DNA of 64,000 bases, from positions 11,144,526-11,208,525 of the forward strand of contig NC_132881.1 of the NCBI RefSeq assembly GCF_030463535.1, written 5' to 3'. Positions 25,163 through 35,126 of the stretch are shown here, one piece after another; position 1 is the first letter of the stretch; every line of letters begins with the position of its first letter. The translations under genes and the position numbers were made by a program. The stretch comes from Salminus brasiliensis (taxonomy: Eukaryota > Chordata > Actinopteri > Characiformes > Bryconidae). The notes beneath the pieces are model-generated. The model did no database searches. It saw nothing but the letters and a program-made list of their open reading frames with translations, and was not told the DNA's origin.

Positions 25163-25522
25163 TCATGCAGAGTCCTTTAAACTGTAAGTAAGTATTATGC
25201 AATTAATAGTACTATAAATATGACTACACATGTGTTTAAGTGCAGGTGTGTACAGGGAAGTAATTTGTGGATAAGCACACTGGCCTGATCTGCAGTCAGC
25301 ACAGCTTCTTCCACTCAGTCCATGTGACGCTTCTGGCCCGTCGCTCACCAGCAGCCCCTCCTTATTTCCTTTTTTCTGCCTCCTCTCGCATCCCATAAAA
25401 GAGAAAAGGAGAATCACGCCAGAGTTAATATTGTCATAAACTCTCAAGGTCCATAACAATTCACTGTAAACATATGTTTTCCATCTTCTGTTCCTACATA
25501 CTATAATACCATCTTGAACCAT
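25163..25522 (-). CDS. Open segment of 119 codons in the pre-gag region, unknown
   Basis: Minus-strand open segment 95 bp downstream of the signal-peptide-like segment. It contains a hydrophobic stretch (GVILLFSFMGC) followed by a basic run (ERRQKKGNKE) and several Cys residues. No known family recognised. It could be part of a retroviral accessory reading frame (walleye epsilonretroviruses carry an accessory frame, orfC, before gag) or chance. Confidence 0.2.
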   Translation of the reverse strand: MVQDGIIVCRNRRWKTYVYSELLWTLRVYDNINSGVILLFSFMGCERRQKKGNKEGLLVSDGPEASHGLSGRSCADCRSGQCAYPQITSLYTPALKHMCSHIYSTINCIILTYSLKDSA

Positions 25523-25616
25523 TCTTCATATCCCCATAGACCCCTTTCTCCCGCTGAGCAGAAAGGGAGAGCGATACCAGCAAAACAGAAAAACTAATTT
25601 AACCCATCGAGGCTCA

Positions 25617-25840
25617 CTAGTTCCTCTCATAAATGAACCCTGTGTAAGGTAAATGCCACACATGAGTGATACTAGTAAAAACAACATTATCATCATAATG
25701 GTCTGTTATACACCCTGAACAATTTACAGTTTGCACTGGGTCTAATGATTGTTTAGATTTAATGCACTCGCAAAGCACAATCAGCACTCCAAGCCACACA
25801 CTCACTGCACTCACTGACACAGGACACCAAGAAAATCACC
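25617..25840 (-). CDS. Short open segment with signal-peptide-like start, unknown
   Basis: About 67-75 codons on the minus strand inside the long pre-gag region. The N-terminal third is hydrophobic (VSVWLGVLIVLCECI), like a signal peptide, followed by NCSGC and a Cys/Asn-containing stretch, ending at TAG. There is no ATG at the start of the open frame; a CAG|TG site just upstream could be a splice acceptor. It might be a remnant of a secreted or envelope-leader exon. Low confidence that it is a gene. Confidence 0.25.
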
Positions 25841-28121
25841 ACATCCGTTATATTAATCCCAAAGACAGTTGGCAAGAAGCACTATAATAGTCTATTCTTC
25901 AACACAAGCCATACCAAGAACACCACTGGACCCACTTCAACACAAGAAAAAACAACAACCTTAGACATCTTTTCCCCCATGCAAAGCAACCAACCATTCT
26001 GCTATTACTATCTTCTAGTCATACTTCTTATGAACACATATTTAACAATACTAATATTATTATAATATATATTATCTCATATGACACTACAACCAAACTC
26101 TTAACCATGAACCATCATTTCTCCTCATGGGGAAAAATTTCACTCCACCAGGCCCCTGTGCTCCTGCATATCTTGTCATTAACACTGCATTACACATCTG
26201 GCGCTCAGCCATGCCTTAGCCATTGCAAAACAGAGCCACACACACACACACACACCTACTACTAAAATTCCTTCATTAACCGCTCGCCATTATATAATTA
26301 TATGCAAACACAAAGTGTATATTAAATACACTCCTCTACTTATCTCACATTATGACTATCATATTATATCAACATTCTACAATCATTATTAATTTTGTTT
26401 ATTCCATCTCAACATTAACATACCAGAGACTATTCTCCTACATTGCTGAACAATACCACTTATCTCAACCATATATAGACTTTCCTTCAAATTAGGCAAA
26501 CTACTAGTAGCACACCTTCTATATATATATATCATATATATATATATATGTATATGTAACTGTTTGCACCGAGTAAAATCTGTCTCTCAGATGGTAGGTT
26601 GAAATTACACTATAAAAACCCACATTCCAGGATCCATACGACAATCACAGGACTTATTAACAGTATTCTTGTACTGTACGTGACCTGGTGCCAGTATGGG
26701 CTGCTTTGGTGGTTTATGAAGATTTACCCTTACCTATCTCCCTCTCTGACGTCCAGACAGGGCTCATTAATTTTCCTATACCTCATTCCAACCCACATAT
26801 CTGAGAAACCTATTTATTTAACACCACTGTTCTATAATCAATATAACTTAACTATGTTTATGGGATCCCTTTATCTATTATTTGCCATTAAACAACAACA
26901 CAGACTAGACATACAACACATAACATTTACTCCTTTTTCCTCTCTCTATGGGCCCCCATATTTCACCTACATTTACAACCTCCCACAAGATACACATGGT
27001 CTGAAACAATATCAGAATTAATTTAAATTGCATGTCCGCTTTAAATCTTTTCACAACCTCAATTAATCTGGCTTTTATTGCTTCTGGTGCACAAACTCAA
27101 ATACAGCTCCTCCTCCCCGTAAGGAGTGACTCTCAGGCCCCGTACTCTTGCCAGAAGAAGTCCCCCTGCAAGGCACAAGATCTCACAGAGCCAACGAGGT
27201 CGGGTATTTGGCCATGTGCATTTTATTTTTTTGTCAATAAAAGCCAACAGTATAGAGAGGTTAAGAATTACTCTCCTCTAACCAAACATATCCCCTTTAA
27301 CCCAGACAGAACAGGAAGAGAGGAGGGTACCAGCCCCTCAGCCTCCACACACAGACTGACACACACACATAGAAATCCCTGCGCGCACACACATACACCA
27401 CAAGTCGACTGTTTTAAGCTAGCCCTGTCTTCTCTTCTGTGCACTATACCCTTTTCTCTTTACTTCTGACACTTAGATAAGTACTCACCCCTCTTTTAAC
27501 ACCTAGTTTTCTCTAGTAATACCCTTTTTACTCTAAAAAAACCTTATTTTCTCTTATAACACCCCTTCTTTCCTTCTCTTAAACTTCCCATATTTCTCTT
27601 TGTTTTTCTGTAACATCCCATAGTACTTTTCTTCTTCTATAACACCCCATGTTTCTTCTCTTAAAACCCCCCATATTTCTCTTATGTCACCCTGTTAAGC
27701 TAACTTTCACGCTGTAACCCGAACCTGCTCACGTCTTACAATCCTAAGAGAGAAAAGGGCCCTAGCTCTCAAAGCCGGCGTGGCGCAGATTAACATGGCC
27801 TTATCAATGTTACTCACTGCTTTTTCAACAACACCCCTTTATTTTCCTCATTTTCCTTATACCTTGTCACTACTCATTGTCCCTACATATATTTCTCATT
27901 TCTTACACCCCCGTATTGTGGTGGCACAACCCACAAACGACCCAAATTTAGATCAGAGTCCACTCCCAAAATAAAGTCACAACCTCATATGTTACAATTT
28001 CACTCACACACCTCAGTATAACGCGGAAACCCAAGCACGAATAATGAGAAGTGCTCACTGTGTAATGTTGGCTCACGAGCAGAAGTTTTCCCGTCTGGTG
28101 CCGCCGGAAGTCACAGCTGAA

Positions 28122-28139
28122 GTCCCTGTTCGGGCGCCA
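28122..28139 (-). other. Primer binding site, tRNA-Lys type
   Basis: Eighteen bases that on the minus strand read TGGCGCCCGAACAGGGAC, an exact complement of the 3' end of vertebrate tRNA-Lys(UUU). They lie five bases inside the 5' LTR. This type of primer site is known from lentiviruses and several other retroviruses. Confidence 0.9.
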
Positions 28140-28144
28140 AAAAT

Positions 28145-28664
28145 TGTCGTCTTGGTTCGTCTTCCTCTGGAGATGGACTTCTTATTTAAAAAGGAGAGTC
28201 TGTAACCACCGTCTTTAGTTGTAACAATGAAATATTTTATTCCAATATAAAGTACAGTGTGGTGAGAGTCTGCCAATTCTGAGTGCCCCTCGATCTCTCT
28301 CCTCGACATAGGAATACCTTGAGTTTTTATACCCTACTACATGTCATATTCTGTTGGATTGTTCCCATATGCAGAATCTTTGCATTTCATCCATAAGGAA
28401 CACTCATCAGCCCCCACCATTACATACGTGGTCCACAGACACATCTGGACCACGTTTAAATCTATGTAATGTACACCCAAAGGGATGTCAAAATCTAAAC
28501 AGCATCTTATGTTCGTTGATTCATGTATAGTTTTCACATTTGGTCAGGAAACAGGACCCCCTTTCTTTTCCACATCTACCCCGTGTGGCTTACCATATAA
28601 TTCCTGAACTCCATACCATTCCTTCAGGCCTATGGACATCTGTATAGCCAATAAATACACTACA
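28145..28664 (-). repeat. 5' LTR of the provirus
   Basis: 520 bp. On the minus strand it starts TGTAGTG at 28664 and ends with CA at 28145. It contains a TATA box and a poly(A) signal in the expected U3-R order, and is followed five bases later by the primer binding site. Confidence 0.9.
28324..28333 (-). promoter_or_regulatory. TATA box of the 5' LTR
   Basis: Minus-strand GGTATAAAAA. The matching place in the 3' LTR reads GTATACAAA, so the element is better preserved in this LTR. It would place the transcription start near 28300. Confidence 0.6.
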
Positions 28665-28668
28665 CCTT
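28665..28668. repeat. Target site duplication, right (CCTT)
   Basis: Matches the four bases before the left LTR. The sequence that follows (TTTGTTGTCTTACAG) is the remainder of the array intron-like block that the provirus split. Confidence 0.75.
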
Positions 28669-28850
28669 TTTGTTGTCTTACAGGCTTTCAGGACCAATGG
28701 CTCCCCCCTTCCTGATGGTGCATACAGCCAACAAGGGTCTGTCCATTGTAACTGTGTGTTTGGCTCGCTATCTATCTGTCTGCAAGTGTGTAACAGGTAG
28801 GTGATCATTCAGTTTCTATACATGTTTTGACTTTCTTTTTTGTGTTACAG

Positions 28851-28966
28851 GTTCTCAAGAAGTCCACCAACCTCTTCTTCTCCCTGAAGCTGTATCCTCT
28901 AACAAATATATTTTCATCTGCAACTGTGTGTGGTTCGCTGTCCAACATTCTGCAACTCTGTAACAG
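28851..28966 (+). other. Long exon-like unit, 116 nt, frame broken
   Basis: Sister of 29484-29600 with one base fewer after GTATCC, which closes the frame that is open in the sister. It is flanked by TGTGTTACAG and GTAAGTGATC. Confidence 0.6.
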
Positions 28967-29483
28967 GTAAGTGATCATTCAGTTTCTATACATGTATTGC
29001 CTTTTTGTTGTCTTACAGGCTTTCAGGACCAATGGCTCCCTCCATTCTGATGGTGCATACAGCCAACAAGGGTCTGTCCATTGCAACTGTGTGTGTGGCT
29101 CGCTATCTATCTGTCTGCAAGTGTGTAACAGGTAGGTGATCATTCAGTTTCTATACATGTATTGACTTTTTTTGTCTTACAGGTTTTTCAGACCGCATGA
29201 ACCGAAGGGTCTGTGCATCTGCAAGTGTGTGTGACTCGCTACTATCTGTCTGCAACTGTGTAACAGGTTGGTGATCATTCAGTTTCTATATATGTATTGA
29301 CTTTTTGTTGTCTTACAGGCTTTCAAGATCAATGGCTCCCCCCTTCCTGATGGTGGATCTGTCCTTCAAGGGTCTGTGCATCTGCAAATGTGTGTGACTC
29401 GCTACTATCAGTGTGGAAGTGTGTAACAGGTGGATGATCATTCAGTTTCTATACATTTATTGACTTTCTTTTTTGTGTTACAG

Positions 29484-29600
29484 GTTCTCAACAAGTCCAT
29501 CAACCTCTTCTTCTCCCTGAAGGTGTATCCTTCTTACAAATATATTTTCATCTGCAACTGTGTGTGGTTCGCTGTCCATCATTCTGCAACTCTGTAACAG
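29484..29600 (+). CDS. Open, phase-symmetric exon-like unit (39 codons)
   Basis: 117 nt between TGTGTTACAG and GTAAGTGATC. Read with two leading bases and one trailing base it is fully open and phase 1 at both ends, so it could be spliced in or out without changing frame. It would encode a Pro/Leu- and Cys-containing peptide beginning SQQVHQPLLLPEG. No family recognised. The two sister copies are inactivated, so this may be the surviving ancestral-type exon. Confidence 0.4.
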
Positions 29601-29964
29601 GTAAGTGATCGTTCAGTTTCTATACATTGCCTTTTTGTTGTCTTATAGGCTTTCAGGACCCTTTCATGTTCCCCCATTCCTGATTGTGGATCTTTCCTTC
29701 AAGTCACCTGTGTGTGGCTCGCTATCCATCTGTCTGCAAGTGTGTAAGAGGTAGGTGATCATTCAGTTTCTATACATGTATTTTCTTTTTTTGTCTTACA
29801 GGTTCATGACCCCATGAGCCCCTCCCTCCCTGACCATGCATCCTGCCACCACAGTCTGTCCATCTGTAGCTGTCTTGCTCGCTGTCTAATGTTCTGCAAC
29901 TGTGTTAAAGGTAAGTGATCTTTCAGTTTCAAAACCTGTATTGACTTTATTTGTTGTCTTACAG

Positions 29965-30078
29965 GTTCTGAGGATGTCATTATCCCCTCCCTCCCTGATG
30001 GTGGTTCTGTCCATCAAGGGTCCATCCTTCTGCATCTGTGTATGGCTCACTGTCTATCTGTCTGCAACTGTCTAACAG
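29965..30078 (+). CDS. Open, phase-symmetric exon-like unit (38 codons)
   Basis: 114 nt between TGTCTTACAG and GTAGGTGATC. With the same phase (two leading bases, one trailing base) it is open and encodes a peptide containing IIPSLPDGGSVHQ and ending CLSVCNCLT. The neighbouring unit at about 29802-29910 is 109 nt and shifts frame relative to this one, so a continuous spliced protein is not obvious. Confidence 0.35.
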
Positions 30079-30523
30079 GTAGGTGATCGTTCAGTTTCTA
30101 TACATGTATTGACTTTCTTTTTTTGTCCTACAGGTTCTGATGGTGGATCTGGTGGACAAGGGTCTGTCCATGTGCAACTGTGTGTGTGACTCGCTATCTA
30201 TCTGTCTGCAAGTGTGAAAGGTTAGTGACCATTCCATTTCAAAACTTGTCAGCTTAACTTTTTTTGTCTTATAGGTTTTCAGGACCCCATCGTGATGGTA
30301 GATGTGGCCAACAAGGGTCTGTCCTTCTGCAACTGTGTTTTTTGCTTTATATCGATCTGATTCTGTGTAACACATAGGTAAACATAAAGTTTCTAAATAT
30401 GTATTGTCATTTGTTTTGTCTTACAGGTTCATAGGACCCCATGACACCCCCCCCCCTGTAATGGTGGATCCGGGCAACAAGGTTCCGTCCATCTGAATCT
30501 TCTTTTTGTGCTTCTTGATTCAG

Positions 30524-30871
30524 ACTGTTGTCAGTCCACCCACTGCTCCTGACTCAGTCCCAGTGATGAGCTCCACTGGTAGAGAGACCTCACTTCTGGT
30601 GCTGTGGTGGACCCTCTGCTCAGAACTCCATCAGGACATCTCCATCCCTACAGCCTGCAGCTACGCCGAGAAATTAAGCAGCGCCTATGGGAGGAGTGCC
30701 GCTGTCCTGCTCGGAGTATGGAGGTCCAGATCTCAGAGGTCTTCAACTCACCAACTGGGACAAGCTTCACCCCTCACTTTGAACTGGACACAAGCAGAGA
30801 GCCACTGCCTAAGCAACCCAAGAGGAAAAGGAGGAGGCGAAGACACTGAGATCAGGAAACATGACTTTTAA
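30524..30871 (+). pseudogene. 3' terminal exon of the array-bearing gene; unknown family, frameshifted
   Basis: Preceded by an acceptor (CTTCTTGATTCAG) that is conserved in the paralogues at 37543, 41496 and 48098. In the paralogues' phase the exon starts with PPTAPDSV-containing sequence and stays open to 30871. Family-conserved sequence after about 30583 (SGHLHPYSLQLRR, then GTSFTPHFELDTSREPLP and a basic tail KRKRRRRRH to the stop at 30847-30849) lies in a different frame, so this copy seems to carry an indel between the two halves. The basic tail might be a nuclear-localisation-like segment. No known domain recognised. Confidence 0.5.
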
Positions 30872-30895
30872 CTCTTTTTTACTATTTTAACTACT

Positions 30896-30929
30896 TTTCT
30901 TCTTCTTCTTCTTCTTTTTCTTCTTCTTC

Positions 30930-30961
<32 letters not shown>

Positions 30962-30969
30962 GTTATTAA
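30896..30969. repeat. Microsatellites (CTT)n and (ATT)n
   Basis: A run of CTT triplets (about 30897-30930) followed by ATT triplets (about 30934-30968), within the 3' untranslated region of the plus-strand gene. Confidence 0.9.
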
Positions 30970-31510
30970 AATGTACTTTTTTCTCTCATAACTGATGTAC
31001 TGTCATGAACTTTGGCACAGAAATGTGCAATTGTGAAATATAAGCTTAATAATAGAACTGCAAATTTTACATTAGGGTTCACACTAATCTATAAACTTAT
31101 TCTAAAGAAAAGTTCTTTAGAACTGAGCTTCTAAATTTCACTGAACCAAACTGGATTTAACTTCAACAAAGTACGGATACATAACATGCTTACCATTTGC
31201 ACTATGATTATTTGCACAGCTGTACAGATGTTAAGTTTCTGTAGATGTTTATCATATCTGTACATAATAGTTTGTATATAGATGTCTACTCGGGCTACAT
31301 ATTGATGTACAGTATTCATACCTGTGCAAGTACAGATTTCTGACTACAGATTTTTTTTACAGCTTTGTTACTTTTTTAACTTATTATTTATTCTATTTTT
31401 TGTTTCGTGTATTTTTCTCTTTAAGTATAATACTTGTTAACGGTCTGTTTTTTTGTTACATGTCATAGTTGTGTTGCTCTCACCAAGTAAAATTGTAACA
31501 TAGTTGGCGG

Positions 31511-31516
31511 AATAAA
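31511..31516 (+). terminator. Poly(A) signal of the array-bearing gene
   Basis: AATAAA in GGCGGAATAAAGAGATT, about 660 bp after the terminal stop codon, followed by a GT-rich stretch. It marks a plausible transcript end near 31530. Confidence 0.5.
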
Positions 31517-31530
31517 GAGATTCTGAGATT

Positions 31531-32252
31531 TGGGGTTTACTGTGTAAAGTGGTCTGTTTTCATCTATTTCCAGAGGTAAAAAGTAACATTCCCACTTCTT
31601 TTATTACAGTAGTTTTAATAAAGTATGAGGACATCACATATTTGGGCCTAGGTCATCTTCATTCATCTTTAATAAAAGGCTATTAATCATCAGCTGCCAA
31701 CGATGCCTCCCAAAACCTGTTAAAAATCTCTACTTTTCCAAACTGAGGATTACATCTTCATCTAAAATGGTTTAAACTGGTTTATGCTGGTCTGGTTTGC
31801 TGGGGTATGCTGTTTTTTTCTAGAAGGGCAGTTTCTCAAAGGTTTATAGTCTTTGTGATGCTCTTATATTGTAACACCTGCTGGTGCGAGGTGCATTCCA
31901 CTGATGTGTCTGTGTGCATTTTTCACCACTTAAATAAGCCTGTTAAAGAATTGATTGTCCATAAAATACTCTTATGAATTATTCACACAGGATTATGAAT
32001 TCTTTCTACAAAACAAGCAGTACATTCTAATACACCAAATACAATAATAATTAATAAATACAATAAATGAAAGTCTAAATGAACTAAAATGACAATCACT
32101 TGTTAGTGTTACCTTTATGGGAATAGAAGGGAATTATTTAATATTTAAATATACTTTTGGTATTATATTATAAATGGATTATTCTAATATATATTTTCAT
32201 TATGTAATATAACAATTATAATATTATTTTTAAAAGCACAGTCTATACTTAC
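31531..32252. other. Intergenic, AT-rich
   Basis: No reading frame, RNA gene or identifiable mobile element recognised. It includes an AT-rich stretch at 32020-32240. Confidence 0.6.
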
Positions 32253-32345
32253 CGGACATCGAGAGTCTCTACACCCAACTGAATGACAGGTGGAAGAAGT
32301 GCCATGTAGCGATTATTATTATGTCAGTAACAGCTTCCTTGTATA
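32253..32345 (-). pseudogene. 5' exon-like copy of the minus-strand gene family
   Basis: Minus-strand sequence containing CACTTCTTCCACCTGTCATT and ending at a donor (TCCG|GTAAGT). It closely matches the segment at 44425-44520 (CATTCAGTTGGGTGTAGAGA in both). No following exon of the family was found at lower coordinates on this strand, so it looks like an orphan first exon. Confidence 0.45.
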
Positions 32346-35126
32346 AAGACTCAGCGCTTCTAGGTGTAAGTAGGTCAGACGGGCCGGTGCCGTGACACAT
32401 CTACCCCCACGACTGTCCCATTGGTTAAAATATTGCACATGATTAATTGCCCATCTTCACACAGCTGTCATACTTATATGCCAGATTAAAATTTATGGAA
32501 AGATATTTATTGATCATTACTGAGACGTTTTTTATCTGAATAAAGTTTTGCTTTTATCTTTATATAAATTTAGCTTTATTAATCAAATGTTAAACACTAG
32601 CATGTTAAACTGATGTAATACTGTTGTTGCTACTCTGGCATTTAAAACTGATACTAACAGGTAAAGCTAGTGTGACCCATACTAAGGGTATTACAGTAGG
32701 AGAAGAGCAAGTACACCTTTCTAATTGTTTGCTCCAGTTATCATTTGGTTCATTGCCAGGGACATGTGCAGGTAGCAGGAGGAGAGCTCTCCTTAAAGTT
32801 TAGCACAGCTTGGAATTCTTCATTCGGACGGTTTGGAGGATGTGGAGGAGTGAACTGGTCAGGTCAGGGAGTCCGGTATGCAGCACTGAAGCCAGATGCA
32901 GGTATTTGCTGTGTGTTGGTTTTAGTAGTTGATGCTGTAACGGAGTCACAGTATCTGCTGCTGTTCAGCTTGTGTGAAAGCAGGTGTCTGTTGGTTCTAG
33001 TGTGCAGCAGCTTGTACTGCAGTTTTAGTGAGGCTTTGAGGGCTTCATTTAAAATGGATGGTGTCTGTGGCATTGAACCCGGTCTGCAACAGTGAGGCCT
33101 AGATACAGGTCCCTACTGTTTGTGTCCAAGTTAGCATGTAGCAAATGTAGAGTCTGCTCGCTAATGCACTTGTCTTTAAAGCAAACTCTTACTGACTGCA
33201 GCGTGTAGCAGTGCCTGGGGTTTGGGACTGAGTCTGGGTTAGTGAGCAGAGAGCAGAGCTCTAAGGCAGATGCACTAAACCTTTGGTTACAGGTGTGTAA
33301 ATGTATGTAATTGACTGGGGGTTTTGGTGGAAGCTGCAGAGCATTAATGTAGTGTGTTTCCCCTTACAGGAGTCGAATCCCCTGCTAGTTTAAATGAATC
33401 ACTGCTCTTTCCTTCCCCTTTACATGCTTTTATAAATAAGAGTCTTAATCTCATTGTTTTATTGAGTGCCAATATTTTAGACCAGTGTTATCTTTAGATT
33501 AGTTGTTTCAACTCGGCTGGCTAAGCAGTAGCATGCTAGCTAATACAATCCAAGAGAACTTGTAGTGACGAGAAATATCAGAGACCCCCCTACTGAGGAC
33601 ATTATATGACCTATACTATTAGACATTATTCTAAATGGATGAACCACTTGATTATGCCTTCCGTTTTGTTCGGACCCTAGAGGGCGCTCAACCACAAGTC
33701 CAAAATGAATGGGTCCATACAGAGCTTTTGTGCAAAAGTAATAATGATTTTGATATAGATAACTGCTCACATTCTCCACACTATACATCATAAAACAACT
33801 CAACACACATTTTAATCAATTATAAGACATCATTTAAGACGTCAGTGAGTCTGACCAGCCAATAAGCAGTTCAGTTCACCAGTCAATCAGCACTCAGCAG
33901 CCAGAATGGGAGCGGTTTCTGCTCTACATCTGTTTCCTGTAGGGCAGGACGTGTGTGCTGTTACATTTTTTTCTTATTAATTTATGTAAGGATTTCTTCT
34001 GCTTTAGTAATTAAAGATTAAAGATGATTCCTGCCTGAAAGACCAGAAAAAACATTCAAACATTTTTAATCACTGAAACCACTGAAGTCTTATAATTGTT
34101 GATTAAAAGTGTGTTGAGTTGTTTTCCTCTGTTCTGTGTTACAGTGAGAGCTGTTATCTGTATAAAAATGATGAATCATTTATAAATGACAATTTTGGGT
34201 CTCTGGTAATTCTTGTTCCTCCAGCAGCAGCAGAGTCACTGGGTCAAACGAAACGAGCCTCGTCATTTCTTTTATGATTGATACAGTCAGTTACAGATTC
34301 TGGCCGCTAGACGGAGACAAAGCGCCAATTACACGGGTGTTACTCCAGTAAGGGCAGACATATGTTTGTCGTAGCATCTCTGTTTCTGGTAAACGTGTTA
34401 TTTATAACTGTATATTCAGTGCCAGCATTTAATAATTTATAATTATAATTTAATAATTTAATAATGTTATCTGGTGGTGTCCAGCACTTTTCTGATACAA
34501 TCAACGAAAAAAATCACCAATTTAATTTAATTTAATTTAATTTAATTACATTTAATTAAATTTAATTTAAAAACATATGTTAAAAGCCACCACTGTTAAC
34601 ACTTTTAAATTCATGTAAAATCATTGATTGAATAATTCAATATCAGTATAATTTAAAAATGTTAAAAATGATAAACGCTGTGAGGGGAAAATACAGCGCT
34701 TATGTAATGTGGTTAAGTGACCAGCAGATGGCAAATATACCGTTTAATATCAGACTGAGTTAAACCTGTGTTAAAAGACCAGCAGCTGGAAAGCTCCAGT
34801 AGAAATCCTGATTTAATGATCATATAAATGATCAGGACAGACGAAGAGGTTCGTTAAGCAGGGTGACCAGACGCCCTCTTTTTACCGGACATGTTCTCTT
34901 TTTAGGATGTGAAAAATGTGTGCGCATTTATTTCACATCTGTGTCTCTTTCTACAGTCACTACTCAGTCTGTGTGCGGATTTATACACTGGAGTTTAATA
35001 TTAGAGAACAACACACAATTTCCTAAAGGTCAAGGTCAGGAGTGAGCAGTATTTTAAACATACTTCATGAGTTGCATATATTCTAATGCACAGTATAAAA
35101 ACGTAAATGAGGTATTTGAAAAAGAA
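32346..35126. other. Intergenic with degraded repeats
   Basis: No supportable gene. A (TTTAA)n-like run lies at 34519-34570. The stretch 34857-35040 (GGGTGACCAGACGCCCTC onward) resembles a dispersed fish repeat, but I cannot delimit it. Open segments here (for example 32745-33095) lack any family features. Confidence 0.5.

Larger units (their letters stand above)
24749..28121 (-). other. Long untranslated or accessory region between primer site and gag
   Basis: About 3.4 kb separate the primer binding site from gag, far more than the few hundred bases usual in simple retroviruses. It is AT-rich with (CA)n at 26235-26254, TA-rich runs at 26520-26550 and pyrimidine-rich plus-strand stretches at 27480-27690. 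Two short minus-strand open segments are listed separately. No match to a known domain was recognised. It could be an accessory region, foreign sequence captured by the provirus, or a later insertion. Confidence 0.6.
18403..28664 (-). mobile_element. Defective endogenous retrovirus (provirus)
   Basis: A complete LTR-to-LTR insertion read on the minus strand. In order from the high-coordinate end it has: 5' LTR, tRNA-Lys-type primer binding site, an unusually long 3.4-kb region before gag, gag, protease, a linker segment, the first part of reverse transcriptase, a truncated env, a polypurine tract and the 3' LTR. Most of reverse transcriptase, RNase H, integrase and the env N-terminus are missing. 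Every reading frame has frameshifts or stops. A 4-bp duplication (CCTT) flanks it. The surface/transmembrane organisation and 4-bp duplication fit the gamma/epsilon-like retroviruses of fish; assignment to a named genus is not possible here. Confidence 0.93.
28665..30430 (+). repeat. Array continues: older, divergent units
   Basis: The same type of unit resumes after the provirus, for about 13 more copies. These are more divergent and longer than those upstream: exon-like blocks of about 85-117 bp, with introns still recognisable by GTAAGTGAT, GTAGGTGAT or GTTAGTGAC starts and TCTTACAG, TCCTACAG or TCTTATAG ends. Divergence rises toward 30430, as expected if expansion happened at the distal side and left the original exons at this end. 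Confidence 0.85.

Noticed and set aside
26599-27469. Plus-strand open segments of about 140 codons within the provirus
   Set aside because: Antisense to the provirus, compositionally biased, no start context or domain.
32745-33095. Plus-strand open segment of 116 codons
   Set aside because: No recognisable domain or splice structure; overlapped by an equally long open segment on the other strand.
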